64,000 bases of DNA from Mycteria americana. Its lineage: Eukaryota; Chordata; Aves; Ciconiiformes; Ciconiidae. Made by a program: the position numbers and the translations under genes. The stretch spans positions 52,111,562-52,175,561 of the forward strand of contig NC_134367.1 of NCBI RefSeq assembly GCF_035582795.1, read 5' to 3'. Of the stretch, positions 12,501 through 27,500 are shown piece by piece (positions within the stretch are counted from its first letter, which is position 1; each line of letters begins with the position of its first letter). The notes under the pieces are model-generated. The model saw only the letters and a list, made by a program, of their open reading frames with translations. It was not told the DNA's origin and ran no database searches.

Positions 12501-15500
12501 AGAGGCAAGTCTGAAGAGCAAGCTCAGTTGCTCAGTGGAGGTGTAAGAAACCATGAGAAAGGTTCAGGCATCATCAGCCAAAATGGGATGGCAGATAGTT
12601 TAAAAACTAAAAAGTCTCTGAGGAACATACATGAACCACATGGGTTGGGTTTTTTTCTCCCACAAAGTCTTAGGATTTGACCAACTTTTCGCTGATTTTA
12701 CAAAAAAGACACCCAAAACAGGAGAAAACTAGTGCTGCTCTGAATAAAGATCACCAGAACTTTTCAGCAGGGCTAAAATACATGTATTTTCCCCCAACAT
12801 CCATTTTCAGAAGTCTCTCAGTAATGTTTGCTGTAAAACAAAAAACTTGACACAGAAAATTTCAGCGAGAATCCAGTGAAGTTATTAGCATTTACTACTT
12901 ATATCTGGCATGTCGAGGTGCCAGGCAACCTTGAAAGCAGACTGTGCTGTTGGCTGTCCTTACAGTCTGCAGTTTTGCCCATTTCTTATCTGAGTAACAT
13001 AATGTGCTAAGAATGATTTTTAGCTTTCCTCCAGTGTATTCATCTGGTTGCAAATGCTATTCGGCGGTATGAAAATGACCAAGCGTTTATACCTAGCGAT
13101 GACCTACCTATGTGAAATTTAAATTCTGTCATTTAAATCTGTTTAAGTTCTACCACGTACCTTCCTATTTGTGCTAACCTGCATGCCCTTTCTGAGGGTG
13201 TGTTAATAGTCAAATATCAACAAATGGAACACATAATTGTTTTTATCATATATTAAATGGTCTGTATGTACAAGCTTATCAGCAGACAGCATATTCGCTC
13301 CGATAAATGCATTACGTCACAGCTTACTGAACGAAGCCTGCTCACAGTTCTTCTGACTTTCTCTCTGGAGGCAGCGGAGATTATGCTATGGGAGGCCAGG
13401 CTCACTGACATAGCAGAGCCACGCACAGGATCTTCTCCTAAAATCAGATTCCCTAATCCTGCTCCCCAATCTTTCCGCCCCTCTGTCCTCTGCACACATT
13501 TCCTTCTGTCAGTTCTCATACCTATTAGCGAGGAGATCTTTCTTTCCTGATGACCAGAAACAGACATTTTAAGGTTATGTATGAAACTTAAGCATTTGCC
13601 CCCTTCAAATATTGGTCATGAACTGCCACAATTCTTCCTACTGTTTCCAGGGAAGAAATGTTTCTAAAACCAACAGAGATGTACAAAATGGATTATTCCG
13701 TATCATCAATGGATTATTTTCATCAGGCCACTTAGGAAGATATTCTTGCTCTACTTAATTAGGTATCACACAACATATTCAGAACTCTGGATCGTTTACT
13801 CCGAGGCTATGGTGTTTTCTCATCCCTAGTTTTGCTCATTCATTTTCTCTGCTGTGATAGATTGTGGGGCTGTGCCATGGGATGACTATGGAAATAACTG
13901 CTCTCAGAGCCCAGCTCGCTGACTTAGAGGAAGAAAATCTTGGTCTCAAAGAGAAGATTAGAAAAGAAGTACGGGATGAATATGAATCATTAGTGTGGAA
14001 CCTATTTGTGACTTGTATCCATCTAAAAGTAGGTACAGAATAAGAGGGGGTACTCGATCGGTCTTTTTTGTGCTGGTGTAGAATTTGCCAACAAGTGTAG
14101 CACTCAAAGGAATAAATTGCTGCAGTGTGCCAGGTGGATGAATGGGTGAATCATTTATCTCCTGCTGCTAGAAGCATTTTGTAAAAATGTCTGGTAGAAA
14201 AATAGTGTACCTTTTCCAAGAGAGGAGGCGTATTTTCGATGGAGCAGGTACCACATTAGAGAGAGTGATGGAAGCTCTTTTTAGTTACAGTGGAGGGAAC
14301 TTTTTGGATATAATACTTCAATTTGTAATATTCTGCATTATTTTTCTTTGAAACTCTATGTCCACTGTGTAATTGTATTCCTCATTCTAACAATGCCTTT
14401 GTTTTCAAGTAGTCCACTGATTTCTTTGGGGCGACATATGTCATTACTTACAAAAATAAGATACCCCAATCTAACCTGTAAAAACTGACCTGATTGTGAC
14501 CATGTATGTTATAGAGCAATCACCTCCATCAGATCGCCAGGGTTTTGATCGATGGTCCACAAGCCCATTAATGTTTGTGGCCAGGGCAATAGTGACTTGA
14601 GGAATATTGTGATGTCTTTTGCAATCCTGAGGGTGAGTCCAGTTTTCACCAGAAAGCCCATTTTTTTCACCGTGGTGCTGCTACTTCCATTAAATACAAA
14701 CATCCCAGGATTACCAATAGGTTGCCTGCAAATGATACAATTGAAATTCCACTTCTTGTAGTGTCTGGATGCAAGAAGAATATTGCTCTGTCTTCCTGAT
14801 ACATTGATTCTAGGAAAATAATTATGAAGAAAGACCATCTGGTTGTAGTTGAGCGACTTCTGAAATCTTCTGAATGTTGCTTTCCCATATGTGCACGCTT
14901 CATCTCTTATGTGTTCTATTTGTAATTGCAGGGAAAGTTGGATGTCTATCACCTTAGCATTGAGCAACGAGTGTTTGAAATCATCAGTGAAGTGAGAAGA
15001 GAAGGAGTTGACAATATGATTGATCTGAAGAAAAAGTTTGGCTCCACTAAAAATAATGGTGACTTGAAAGAACATTTGTCTAAAGTAAGGAAATACATAT
15101 GTGTGTCAGTAAACGAACACAGGGATAATATCCTGGTTAAGCTTGCTGAAGATGGCTTAAGTTATTGCATTCTACCTGGGACATTGGTTGGGTGAAGAGC
15201 ATGGAGGTGGTCCATTACTAGACTGCATTAAAGGCTACTTGTTTGTCAGGCTGGCATGAATCAATCATCTTTGACTGTGTGTTTATGCTCCAAGTGCAGA
15301 AATTTTGGGCCAAACCCAGCCCTTAGACCCTGAATAACTGTGTGTATTTGAATTGAATTTGGTTCTAAACTTAGGAACTCTGCTTTCAGTCTGTTCTGAG
15401 TGAAACTAACACCATGCTTTCTACAGACATGAACATCAGAGAGGTTGAACTTGGATCTGAAGAAGTATAAAAGTGAACTCACATTCAATCATATGTCAGC

Positions 15501-18500
15501 ATTTGTCATGTGTTGTCATTGTCCCTTTTTTGGGTGGGGGAAAGAGAATGTGATGTTTCAGTGACCCTGATAAATGTGTTGATGGGAGTTTTATCTTCTT
15601 GTCGTGCAAGCTGGTCACATAAATGGGGGTGGATTGGGGATAGAATCCTTTCTTCCACTTGCCGTTACTTAGAATCAAAAATATATTCAGCTTTATGTTT
15701 TGAAAAAGTGCTCCCAAAACTGATGTTCTGGGAGTTATAAACTAAAGCCTGGAAATGACTTTCCAGGCTACAACTTCCAAATCAATCCCTTTTCTAGTCA
15801 AACATATTCCTCCTCAGCAAAGTTCAATCTGTACTAAAATTATGTTAGTCAGTCAGTGAATACAAATGAGATCAAATGGATAATGGCTAAATACTTCTGT
15901 CTAAAGCAAATATGCCTGCAGATCTCTCAAGCAAAGAAGCTTGTAAAGCAGGATATGACTGTAATGCCAAAAGAGTGAGACAGGCTTTCAACACCCGCAA
16001 TGAACCTGGGGGATAGGGACACCCACAAGTAAATGAGGAACCCAGAAGTAAATGAGGAAATGGAGGAAGGCTGCGTGCGAGAAGGCTGCAAGGAGACTTC
16101 CACATCCCCACTTGGAAAGGACAGTGTGCAGAGGCAGTGAACAAGGAGAGTGGGGAGCTCAAGTGCAGTCAAAGGGCTGTGGTTTGAGCAGAGTCATGGG
16201 AACTTGGCGGGCCGGTGCACACCATGGTCATGGGTGGTTACAGGGTGTTTAAGAAGAATCAGCAGGGAAGAAGAGGAGCGAGAATTGCACTCTGTGTAAG
16301 GAGTTCAGTCCCTGCACAGAGCTCGTGTGTGAATGTGGAGATGTACTACTGAAAGCCTATGAGTCAAGGTCAGAGGAGGGAGGAACGTTAGTGATGATTA
16401 ATGACTGCGGTGGGGAATCTGTTACAGACTGCCTGGTCAATAGAGTAAATTGGATGGGCCTGTCTACAGAGGGCTAAGAAAAGTGGTTTTGATTTGAGGC
16501 CTTGGTGTTCATGGAGGTTTTATCCATCTGGAAATCTACTGGAAGGGGAACACAGCATTGTGAAAGCCTAGGCAGTTCCTAGACAGCATTAGTGATAATA
16601 TCCTAAAAGCAAATGCTAGAGGAGCCAACCACGGTAAATCCCTGCCTCTGCTGCTCACAAACAGGGAAAAACTGGTGGTGAGTGTCACCAGTGTGTCACT
16701 CTGAGGCTGCAGTGACTATGAAATGATTTCAGGATCAGGAGAAAGGTTGCAAAATTATGCTGCAGAGCTAGGACTTGGGTCTTCAGGAGAGCAGGCTGTG
16801 ACTTATTTAGGGAATTGCTAGGCAGAACCCCTGGGAAACTGCCAAGAGGGGAAAAGTGCTGAGGAAACTTGGTTGATTTTTAGAGAAAACTTAAAGAGAT
16901 TTCAAAACCAACTACCCTATTATGCAAGAAGACCAGGGAGCTTAGCAGAAACTTGGCCTTGCTTGCCTTAGCAAGGAGCTTCTTAAAGGACTAAAATACG
17001 AAAAGAAAGATTGCAAGTAGTGGAAACATGGGCAGGCAACAAAGGTAGAGTATCAGAGTTCAGACCCATTGTGATGAAATTAGGAAGACCAAAGCCTGGC
17101 TGCAGATAAAACTAATACAGGACACCAAGGGTAAGAAGGTGAGTTGACACTGAATGGTAGAGCTTCTGTGCAGAGACACCTCTGCCAGGAGGGCCAGGAC
17201 CTCCAGCAGTCCTCTGTAACCCTTGATTCTATGATTTTTGCATAATGAAACTGCTTTCCTCTGCCTTAAGAACAGTTTTCAGGAGGAAGTCCTGAACAAA
17301 GAAGTCCTTTGAACAAAGAACAAGAAAACTTCTTCTGTACTGATGACTATACTTTTCATGAATCCACTAATTTGGTTCTTATTAAGGACATTGTAATTAG
17401 GGTGAACCAGGTTACTGAATATGGTATGAGCCAGAATCCTCATTTGGCATAATAGTGTTTATCACCATTAACAGTGCTTCATTTTGGAGGGGTTTACCTG
17501 CTTGCTGTTTTGGATTAAATTTCTTCCATTTTTTCCCCAGTTTCTGGGCAATGTTCACATTTCCTGTTTCCCTGGAGACACAGTAATAGAAATTTATTGC
17601 CAAAGGCTGCACTGTTTCAAACTGCAAAGTTTGAGCATTTGAAAATTAAAATGAAATACAAATAGTTGCATGCTTTTACAATTGTATTTACTTCCAAACC
17701 ACACGTTTCTTCCTGGGGAAAGTAATCTTTGCGGGTCTACTCTTACCGACATCTTCTTTAGCAGGAACAGCTGCAGCTCTTGCGGGATTACAACATCAGG
17801 CTAAGCATACTGGCTTGTAAGCTAAAGGCTCTGAACTGTTGGAAGCAAACCACTCAGAAGGCACAGCTCTCTGCAAAGCTTTGAGATGCTGAAAAGGTGG
17901 TATTTCCCTACCATTTCATCTGTTATTAGTGTCTAATCTTCTGCAAAACTAATGGTCAGATTGGGCAGCCTCACTATTACTCAGTGAGCCTATAGGATCT
18001 CATGGTAACTGCAGATTTTAGGTAAAAATTCTAATTTTTTTTCTCCTCTGTATTATGGGTGTAAGGGTGATTTTCAAATGTGAAGAGTGTGAAACAAATC
18101 ACTGATGCTTGCTTGAAGCAAGAGTCTAGGAAGTATGAGTAGCCTATAGTATTCCTAATTCTGTTGTTGACTCAGAATACTAATTATGACATTGTATCAA
18201 AATCAACTATTTCACAACTGACCAAAACATATGAAAAAGAAGACAGGCAGACATAAAGTGAAAATGAACTAGATTGTTGGCTTGGGAGGTGGCTGAGGTT
18301 TTTTTTCTAAATTGGTATCTGCTTAAACAAAGCAGAACACAGCATGAGGTTTATAAATTTAATTACACAAATACAAGATGAAGCACAAAAATGACTAAAT
18401 TAAACTAAAGTGAAGATGGATGGAAAGAAGAGTGCCTCACTGCTTTAAATGAGGCTGATTAGAATGGAACAAACAGGTTATTGATTGTTACACAGGTTAA

Positions 18501-21500
18501 TTAGCTGCACATGTCAAGCAAAGGAAAGGCAGAATGGATCATATTTGTTAACTTAAAAAGAGTGAAAACAAAATGGGGTTTGTGTGCTTGTTAATTTTAA
18601 ACCCACATAAAACTGGATGTGCATACACTTAGTTCAGTTATATCAGTGAGATGCTAAATAATTAGAATATTTTATTAAACAGATCAGTCAAAGATGGATT
18701 GAATTATTGCAAATTTGTGGATTTAAATAAGAAAAAAGAGCTATCTTCACAGGATTTAAAACAAAAGTCTGAAACTGAGAAAAATAAATGGGAAAATTTA
18801 GCTTTTTTAAATTAGAAACTAGCTCATCTTGCTCAGACAGAGCTTTCTTGTGTCTGACTAAGGAATGATCCTGAAGATCTAAGAACTTGTGTTTCACTGT
18901 CCTCCACTCCAAGTGCAGAGGATCATGGACCTTGCTTTTTTCCAGTTCAAATGGCTGGGAAAGGAGAGAGGGCTGCTCTATCTGTGCCTGACATAGTTAC
19001 ATGTATATACATATTTATGTTTGTGTTCAAAACAAGCAAAAAGACCCTGCCCAGAAGGAAAACAAGCTTCATCACACACTTCTTTACTTTAGAAGTAACA
19101 AAGGAATAAACAGACTGGATGGACAGGCCTTTCTAACGCATAAGAAAGATCAAGTCTTGTATTGCTCTGAGCTTGCATACAAGAACTTGAATTGTTGACA
19201 AGAATATAATTACAGATGCGCAGTTGTACCCATGCGAAAGATTATCTTATGTTTTCCCATTTAGAGGACCTCTCTTGTCCATCCTGTTTCCCATTTTGCC
19301 TTAAAAAAGGTCAAGCCTTTATTAGAAAACAGGAACAATTCAATTTCACTTTACGCAAAATCTCTGAGAGATTTACCTTTCAAGAAACCCACTGCTATAT
19401 AAAAGAGAGAAAATCACTGCTCTCATCACTGTTTCTGTTATGTACTTTCTGTTTACAGGAAGCTCTTCAAAACAAAAAAGAGTGTCTGAATGCTGAGATG
19501 ATGGCAGAACAAGAGGTGACTGCGTTTCAGGGTCAGCTCGTGTCTGTAAGGAAAGCTCTTGCAAAATCTCAGGCAGACAATGACAAGCTAAAGAAACAGC
19601 TACATAAACCGGTATCTGAATTCAGCAGGTCCTGATTCATCAGCACAACAACTTGAATTCTCCTCTCCATCTCACTTGCTTTAATGAGGATTTTGCCTAC
19701 TGTTATTCTAGGAGACGAAAGGATTCAAAACTAACTGCATAATAAAGTTACTGAAGCTGGCAGTCAAACAATGTGTCCGTCTGGGTGTTTTCACCATTGC
19801 AGGTAGAGAGAACTAGGGAAACAACTGTAGCATCTTAGATAAAGTTTGAGTCACGTACCAAAATGACAGCTATGGGCACTACATTTATGTATGCCATCAA
19901 CAGTGCGGGATGTATGTTTTAGAAGAGGAAAAGACACTATTAATATTTTATTCCACAGATAAAAAAAAATTAAATTACAGATCTCGAGGCTATTAGTCTT
20001 CCACCCAATCATTAAATTTCAAGGAAACATTCAGGGATGTTGTCATTAAATCCAGAACAAATTCATTACATGGGTGGTTTTTTTTTCCATCTGAACACCT
20101 TCATGGATATATCACTGCCACGGCAAGCTCCCTTTCGCTTCTACAGATGGCTACACATGCTAAAATGGCCCATTCCTCAAAGTCAAACTGAAAAGCGCAC
20201 CCTTCACTTGCAATATACTTAATGCCAAGCAACATGATTGTATGGAAAATAAGTCTTGACAAACCAACCTCATTTCATTCTGGTGATAAGATTACAAGTT
20301 AGATAGATAAACATAATGCTAGAGATGTAATACATATTTGGAAGGGCCTTGTAATGCTTGGGGTAGCAGCACATAACTTTTGTATTTTAAATTTTAGTAT
20401 TACACAGTATCAATAAAAATGCTAAATGGATTGAGAGCTAGATTTTTTGGCATACAAAAATGTGTTATTTTCATTAAATGAAGATGGTTTCTGATGGATT
20501 TCTACAGGGGTTGGTAGCAGAACTATCAGTATTCAACATTTTTGTCAGTGGCTTGAAAATAAATATAAAATTATAGATTATAAAATTTACCAATGACATA
20601 TTTGGGGAGGAATGTTAGTGAATTTGAGTACAGAATCATACAGATAGCTCGGTAACTTGGTTATGCCTCTGACAAGTATTTCAATGCCTGAGTAGGTGAA
20701 GAACGAGAAGAAAGCAGGACTCATACAGAACGGGGTGACTGCATCCCTGGACAGGACAGGGGTCGTAACAGACAGATGACTGGCCATGGTGTTGTGGTAC
20801 TGGAAGGGATGAATGCTGCAATCTTTTTGTTTATCAAAAGGAGAACAGTGCAGATATATTAAAAATGAGTTTGTAGCTCTATGTACAACACACTGAAATA
20901 CTGCCACTGGTTCCAGGGTGTACTACTTAAAAAAGATGAAATAAAAATTGAGAGAGTACAGGGAAGAGTTATGAAAATTATTTGAGGGCTGCAGGAAATG
21001 CTTTCTAGCAGAGGGCTCTTAGAAGGCTCAATCTGTTTAGCCTATCTGAAAGAAGAGTGACTTGATTACTGTCTACAGATATTGTTGTTGGGAAAGAATA
21101 GCAGAGATTAAAGGGTTCTTAGGGAAAGCTGTAACAAGAGGTGGTGCCTAGAAGTTGAGGCCAGGCAAACTGAAAATGGGAAATTAGAAACAATGTTTTC
21201 AAAATGTGATTAACCGTGGAAATGACAATATCTCTAACTCAGTATCTTCGTGTCAAGTCTGGATGCCTTTCTGGGAAGCATGGTTTAGCCAAAACAACTT
21301 GCTCATTGCTGTACAAGGGTAATTAAGGTAAATGTGATATTAAAAAGTCACATCTGATGGCTTGATTGCTCCATTCTGAGCTTATTGGTCTATGAAACTC
21401 CAACCTTAGTAAGGCTTAGAGAGCTCCCCAATGAAAAATGTTCAGGCTGTGACTGCTTTTACCTCTTTGTGTTCAGATTTTTCACCAGAGTGGAGTTGCC

Positions 21501-24500
21501 TTGGCCTGATAAATTGATTTTCTTCACTGACAAGCTGTCAATTTACTTCCAAAAGACCCACTGCATTTACCATCTTTCTAGCAGCTGCTTTTGTTATTGT
21601 TTTTATTTTTCTCTGGTTTCTGACATCAACTTCTGGTTCCTTCTCTTCTTCCTAATTTCTTTCCTTGGGACAGATTGTGATGATGGTGTTTACAAATAGC
21701 AGACTCCATTCCACAACCCTTGGCTGTACAGGAGAGTTTGACCTGATATGGGTGGCTTGTAATACCATTGCATTCAATCGTGATAGATTCTAAAATGTAG
21801 CCGTACTTACTGGCTGTCCCTACAAACTGTATATAAACAGCAATGTTTGAAAAAGCTGTGCTTGTTTCCCCCCTCTCTTTCCTAGTTTATACGTTGTTTT
21901 AGAAACAAGTTCCACATGCACACCAGAAGCTGGTTGCAGAAAGCAAATTACAGCAGACTGAGGAAATTGGAAGCAACTGCCTTCTTGTTTATTTGCAACT
22001 GAATGAGTTCTACACATGAATGTTGTTTTGAGGCTTGCCTCTCTAACAAGCAATGGTGTTCTAACAGCATTCTGTTCCCACTCCGCCTTACCCTTCCCTT
22101 GCACTCCCTGTTCCCACAACCCAGATTTTCTTTTGGGTTTAGGTCTGACTGTGGTCCTTTCATAAGATCATAGGATGATTCAGATTTGTTTACCAACATT
22201 TCATTATCTTCAGTACCAAGCCATGTGGAATTGGGTCTCTCCTCATTCAGCTCAGCTGGGCATGACATCTGAGGACTGTCATGAGGCTTTAAAAGGAAAT
22301 CTAAAAAGGTGTGTATGGGAACTGGGGATGGAACCCAGGTCTGAAACTTTCATGATTGCATGTTGTAGAAACAAATGCTATTGGAAGTAGTACACATTGG
22401 AAGAAAACACAAGAAGCGACAAATACTCAGTGTGATGAAAGCTGAAAACACAGAGAAGATGCTTGAAGAGATGGAAGAAAAAGAGCAGAGAGTGAAATGC
22501 TTAACCAAGGAAGCTGAAAAGTCTTCTAAAATATGCCATCTTCATCAAAAAGGGGTCAAAAAAGAAATGCAGCAGGTAAACTCATAATGCAGACTTGAAA
22601 AACAGGAACAGTAGCCTTTCTGGAGAGATGTCTCAAGTTTTAATGCTGCCTGACCACATCTGAGTGTATCCCTTCAAGTGTCTGAACCTCACAGAGCCTC
22701 ACTGTAGCCCTCCAAGTGCTCTGGATGAGGGTCTTGCAGCATGAGCCTTGGCACTGTGCTGGGCCCTGCCTGCTGGGGGCTTAGGGTCATGTTCCACCTA
22801 TTGGTGGCATCTTGTGTTTCTGATGCTTCTCAGGACCCTCCTGTTGAGCCTGGTTCAGTATCTTTGCTCTAGAGAGTGAGTATTATTCTCCTTATTTGAG
22901 AGGTAAACTGTCTGGGAGTTCATGTATGGTGATGGTGCACTGGGAATGGGTGTGCAAGCACATATGCTCGCACAAGCGCATATGACAGCATATGCTCGCA
23001 CCCCTGGGAGGATCAGGGGTACAGCAGCAAGCGGCTGGGCTCAGGGGCTCTGGAGGCTTTGGCCAGCCGTGCATCCCCTGTTGGGATGTCCCCCAGCGGT
23101 GTGCCCCAGGCCTCTGCTGTAACTGCTGTCCTTGTCACCAGACTAAATGTGGAGCTTTGGAGCCTCACTTGGGCTCTGCCTCCCTGCTGGGGCCATGTTC
23201 ATGGGTCTGCAGTGCCTGTTGCTTTCCTGGCTCTCCCTGTGACATTTCCCAGGCAGGGCTTTGACACCAGTGCTGCAGAGCTGACAAACTGCTGTCCTTT
23301 TGCTTTATCTACTCTGCATTTGACATAAACCCTCTGCCCTTACCTGTTTCACATACACTACACCACTGTTTCCCAAATTCTGGACTACCAAATTAATGTA
23401 TTGGGAAGGGAACTGCTTCAATCCAGTCTGGCCACAGAAATGGCATTAGTTTTCACTAAACTGATGACATTGTACCAAACTGATGTACTGAGTTTAAATC
23501 TGCTACTGCATTGCTAATCGTTGATTTAGTGTAACTGAGTAACTAGATCCACTTTTAAGATTATCTCCCTGTAAAAGGGGCTGTAGAGCTTTAACTACTT
23601 CAATTTAAAAACTGATTTGGCCAAGTAAACACAATCTCTGTGTTTAGCACAGCTGGTAGAGTGGGCTCTTGGCTGTGAAATGTGCAGTGCTTCTTTTGTA
23701 GTGTAGCCTGCAGAACAAAATATTGTTTGGCAACCATTTGATTAGACTTTAACTAGATGAATCCATCTACTAACTGACAACTTTGGTGCCCCTGAAGTCT
23801 CCTTGTCCTTGCTTTCTTGGTCTAGAGAGAAAAAAGCTTTGTAAATGTACCTGAATGCCTCTCCTGTAAACCAAGCAAAGTATATTCTGTCTTCAATCTT
23901 CTAAAGCATCAAGGTGAAAGCATGGAATGTTTGTTTTCCAGAATCAGGATGACAAATGCCATTCTGTTGGGAATAAATTCTCAAACTGCAGGCATGTTTT
24001 CTAACCAAAATCATATGAGAGACTTCTACACAGCCAAAGCAGTTGGACCAGACACATAAGACCACTGATTTCATTCCTATCTGTCTTTGGGGCTCTGAAC
24101 TGTTTTGCTGTGTTTACAAAATAACCCTTCAAGAGATCAGAGATGTCAACATCTGGATCAGCCTTAAAGGAGAGACAGAAGGAAAATGGCAAGTGCAGCG
24201 TGGAGGCTTTTATTGCCACACAACAGTTGCAGCTGCAGCTAGCACCTACATGGTCATTAACACTAACAAACTCTATATTTAAACTTAGTTAGCAAATTAC
24301 AGAGTCTGTGGGAGAGATGAGGGAAGAGCTGCTGTTTTTTCCACATACTTCTGCCCTGAAAATGGAGGTAGGGCCTTGTCTAATTAGGGTTACATGCAGA
24401 GAATAGTGAGAAAGGGCCTCTGTATTGTTTTATCTTCCTCCAGCAATGCCTGAAATGCAAATTCTTATTAAACAATAATGAGAATGACAATTTGCACTAT

Positions 24501-27500
24501 TTGTGCTGTATTTTGCATTCAGAGGGATTATGGATAATGCTTAGCAAAGCTGTAATTATGGATTATTTCAACCAGCAAGAAGTAATGCCCTCTCATTCAC
24601 AGGAGCGCACAGGGCAACACCACCTGCTTTGAGGCAGAGCTGTCAGTTGACGAATTTTTGTTGCTGCCATTAATCCTTTTACCACCTTCTAGATAAGAAG
24701 CCAGTTAACCCAAGAGTGCAGTTTAAAATGGGAGGCCTTCCAGCAGGTTGATGAACTGCAGTGTCAAGTTTATGACCTGGAAGCTGCAGTTTCCAAGAGG
24801 AATGTGACTGCAGGTACAGATGGGTTGTGTGTTGTAACCTGCTTTCTTGGGGAAATGTCTTATGAGCTATGTGTCCATGTCTCTGAATTCCTCCTTAACC
24901 TTTGAAGTAATAGTCAACTTGAGTCAAATATTAAAGAGGAGAAGACCTCCTCTGTAATGACAGCATTTAAGTAGAGGAGAAAGACCTAAAACACTGACTC
25001 CCAAGTTAATAACTTCAAACCATAATTTGTGTTGTCTTTTGCTCTGTAGGGATATCATGGGAAGTATGAGGGGAGCTGCATTTAGGGGAGGAGGCAATTA
25101 GGAAGCAAAGAATCCCAAGTGGTAGGAAATCAGGCTTCATTAGTGGCTCTGGTCTTGGAACAGCTTACTTGCAAATCATGTGGGGCAGCCAAAGAAGACT
25201 GTACTCTTCTAATTCGGTGAGATACATGCCTATGATTGCAGATATCTTTAGAGATCTCAAAACAGCAGTGACAGCTTTCTAGCCCTTAATTGAATTAACC
25301 TGGAACTTAAACCTTTAACAAAAATCTTTCTTCTCAGCTGTTTGTTGAGTAACTTTTTAATGTAATGTTTATCTAATTAATGTAGCTTAAAAAGCTTGAT
25401 TAGGAATTTCTACTCCTACCTGCCTGAAGTTGCTGCTTTTCTCTGTGGTATCAAAATCCTACTGTCAGTCTGACAAACTCATGTAGAAAAATGGATGGGT
25501 AATACCTCAATTCCTAGTAAACTAAGTAAACACGGAAAGAAACTCCCATGATCTTTCAAGGTGCATTTCTATGCCATGAAGAATATAAAGTACCACAAAC
25601 TTAATCATAGTTTCCTTCTGCAGGAAAATGTTAGTTATTCCTGCTGAAGGAAACTGAGAAATGCTCATTAGCACATTGCTGAAGACAAGACATGAACCAA
25701 ACATGAGGAAATAAAGAACAGGGAGGTATCTTTAATTAATGCACAAATATACTTGGTTTCTCTGGCTTTAAACCAATCAAGTTACATTAGCAGCAAAAGG
25801 AGAGCTAAGGAGAATCTCCAGCCCCTAGTAGATAGGGGAGGGAACACAGTGACCAAGGATGAGGAAAAGTCTGAGGTGCTTAATGCCTTCTTTGCCTCAG
25901 TCTTTAATAGCAGGGCCAATTGTTCTCTGGGTACCCATCCTCCTGAGTCAGAAGATAGGGACAGGGACCAGAATGGAGCCCCCATAATCCAGGGGGAAAT
26001 GGCTAGTGACCTGCTGTACCACTTAGACACAAGTTTATGGGGCCTGATGAGATCCACCCAAGAGTACTGAAGGAGCTGGCAGAAGTGCTTACCAAACCCC
26101 TTTCCATCATTTATCATCAGTCCTGGCTAACTGGGGAGGTCCCAGTTGACCGGAGATTAGAAAATGTGACGCCCATCTTCAAGAAGGACCGGAAGGAGGA
26201 CCTGGGGAACTACAGGGCTGTCAGCCTGACCTCGGTACCAGGGAAGCTGATGGAGCAGATCATCCTGAGTGCCATCACATGGCATGCCAAGGGATCAAGC
26301 CCAGCCAGCATGGGTTCAGGAAAGGCAGGTCCTGCTTGACCAACCTGATCTGCTTCTATGACAAGGTGACCCGTGTAATGGATGAGGGGAAGGCTGTGGA
26401 TGTTGTCTATCTAGACTTCAGTAAAGCCTTTGACACTGTTTCCCACAGCATTCTCCTGGAGAAACTGGCTGCTCATGGCTTGGACGGGTGTACTCTTCGC
26501 TGGGTAAAGAACTGGCTGGATGGCCGGGCCCAAAGAGTGGTGGTGAATAGAGTTTACTCCAGTTGGCAGCTGGTCACAAATGGTGTCCCCCGGGGCTCTG
26601 TGTTGGGGCCAGTTCTATTTAATATCTTTATCAATGATCTGGACGAAGGGATCGAGTGCACCCTCAGTAAGTTTGCAGATGACACCAAGTTGTGTGGGAG
26701 TGTTGATCTGCTTGAGGGGAGGAAGGCTCTGCAGAGGGACCTGGACAGGCTGGATTGATGGCCTGAGGTCAATTGTATGAGGTTCAAGGCCAAGCGCCAG
26801 GTCCTGCACTTGGGTCACAGCAACCCCATGCAACGCTACAGGCTTGGGGCAGAGTGGCTGGAAAGCTGCCAGGCAGAAAAGGACCTGGGGGTGTTGGTTG
26901 ACAGCCGCCTGAACATGAGCCAGCAGTGTGCCCAGGTGGCCAAGAAAGCCAATGGCATCCTGGCTTGTATCAAAAATAGTGTGGCCAGCAGGACTAGGGA
27001 AGTGATCGTGCCCCTGTACTCGGCACTGGTGAGGCCGCACCTCGAATGCTGTGTTCAGTTTTGGGCCCCTCACTACAAGAGAGACATTGAGGTGCTGGAG
27101 CGTGTCCAGAGAAAGGCAAGGAAGCTGGTGAAGGGTTTAGAGCAGAAGTCTTATGAGGAGCGGCTGAGGGAACTGGGGTTGTTTAGCATGGAGAAAAGGA
27201 GGCTGAGGGGAGACCTTATCGCTCTCTACAACTGCCTGAAAGGAGGTTGTAGAGAGGTGGGGGTCGGTCTCTTCTCCCAGGTAACAAGTGATAGGATGAG
27301 AGGAAATGGCCTCAAGTTGTGCCAGGGGAGGTTTAGACTGGATATTAGGAAATTTTTCTTCACTGAAAGGGTTGTCCAGCATTGGAAGAGGCTGCCCAGG
27401 GAAGTGGTTGAGTCGCCATCCCTGGAGGTATTTAAAAGACATTTGGATGAGGTGTTTAGGGACATGGTGTAGTGGTGGTCTTGGCAGCGTTAGGTTTATG

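Noticed and set aside
13036-13112. Possible short exon after CTTTCCTCCAG
   Set aside because: The frame stops at once and has only a weak donor; 11281 and 13861 join well directly.
17813-17820. Consensus-like donor CTT|GTAAGC inside the exon with the TGA
   Set aside because: Using it would avoid the stop but leaves phase 1, whereas the next exon needs phase 0.
21903-22000. Possible CCDC162 exon beginning [15 protein letters not shown]
   Set aside because: The acceptor is good but there is no acceptable donor, and 19611 to 22369 already join in phase 0 with continuous heptads.
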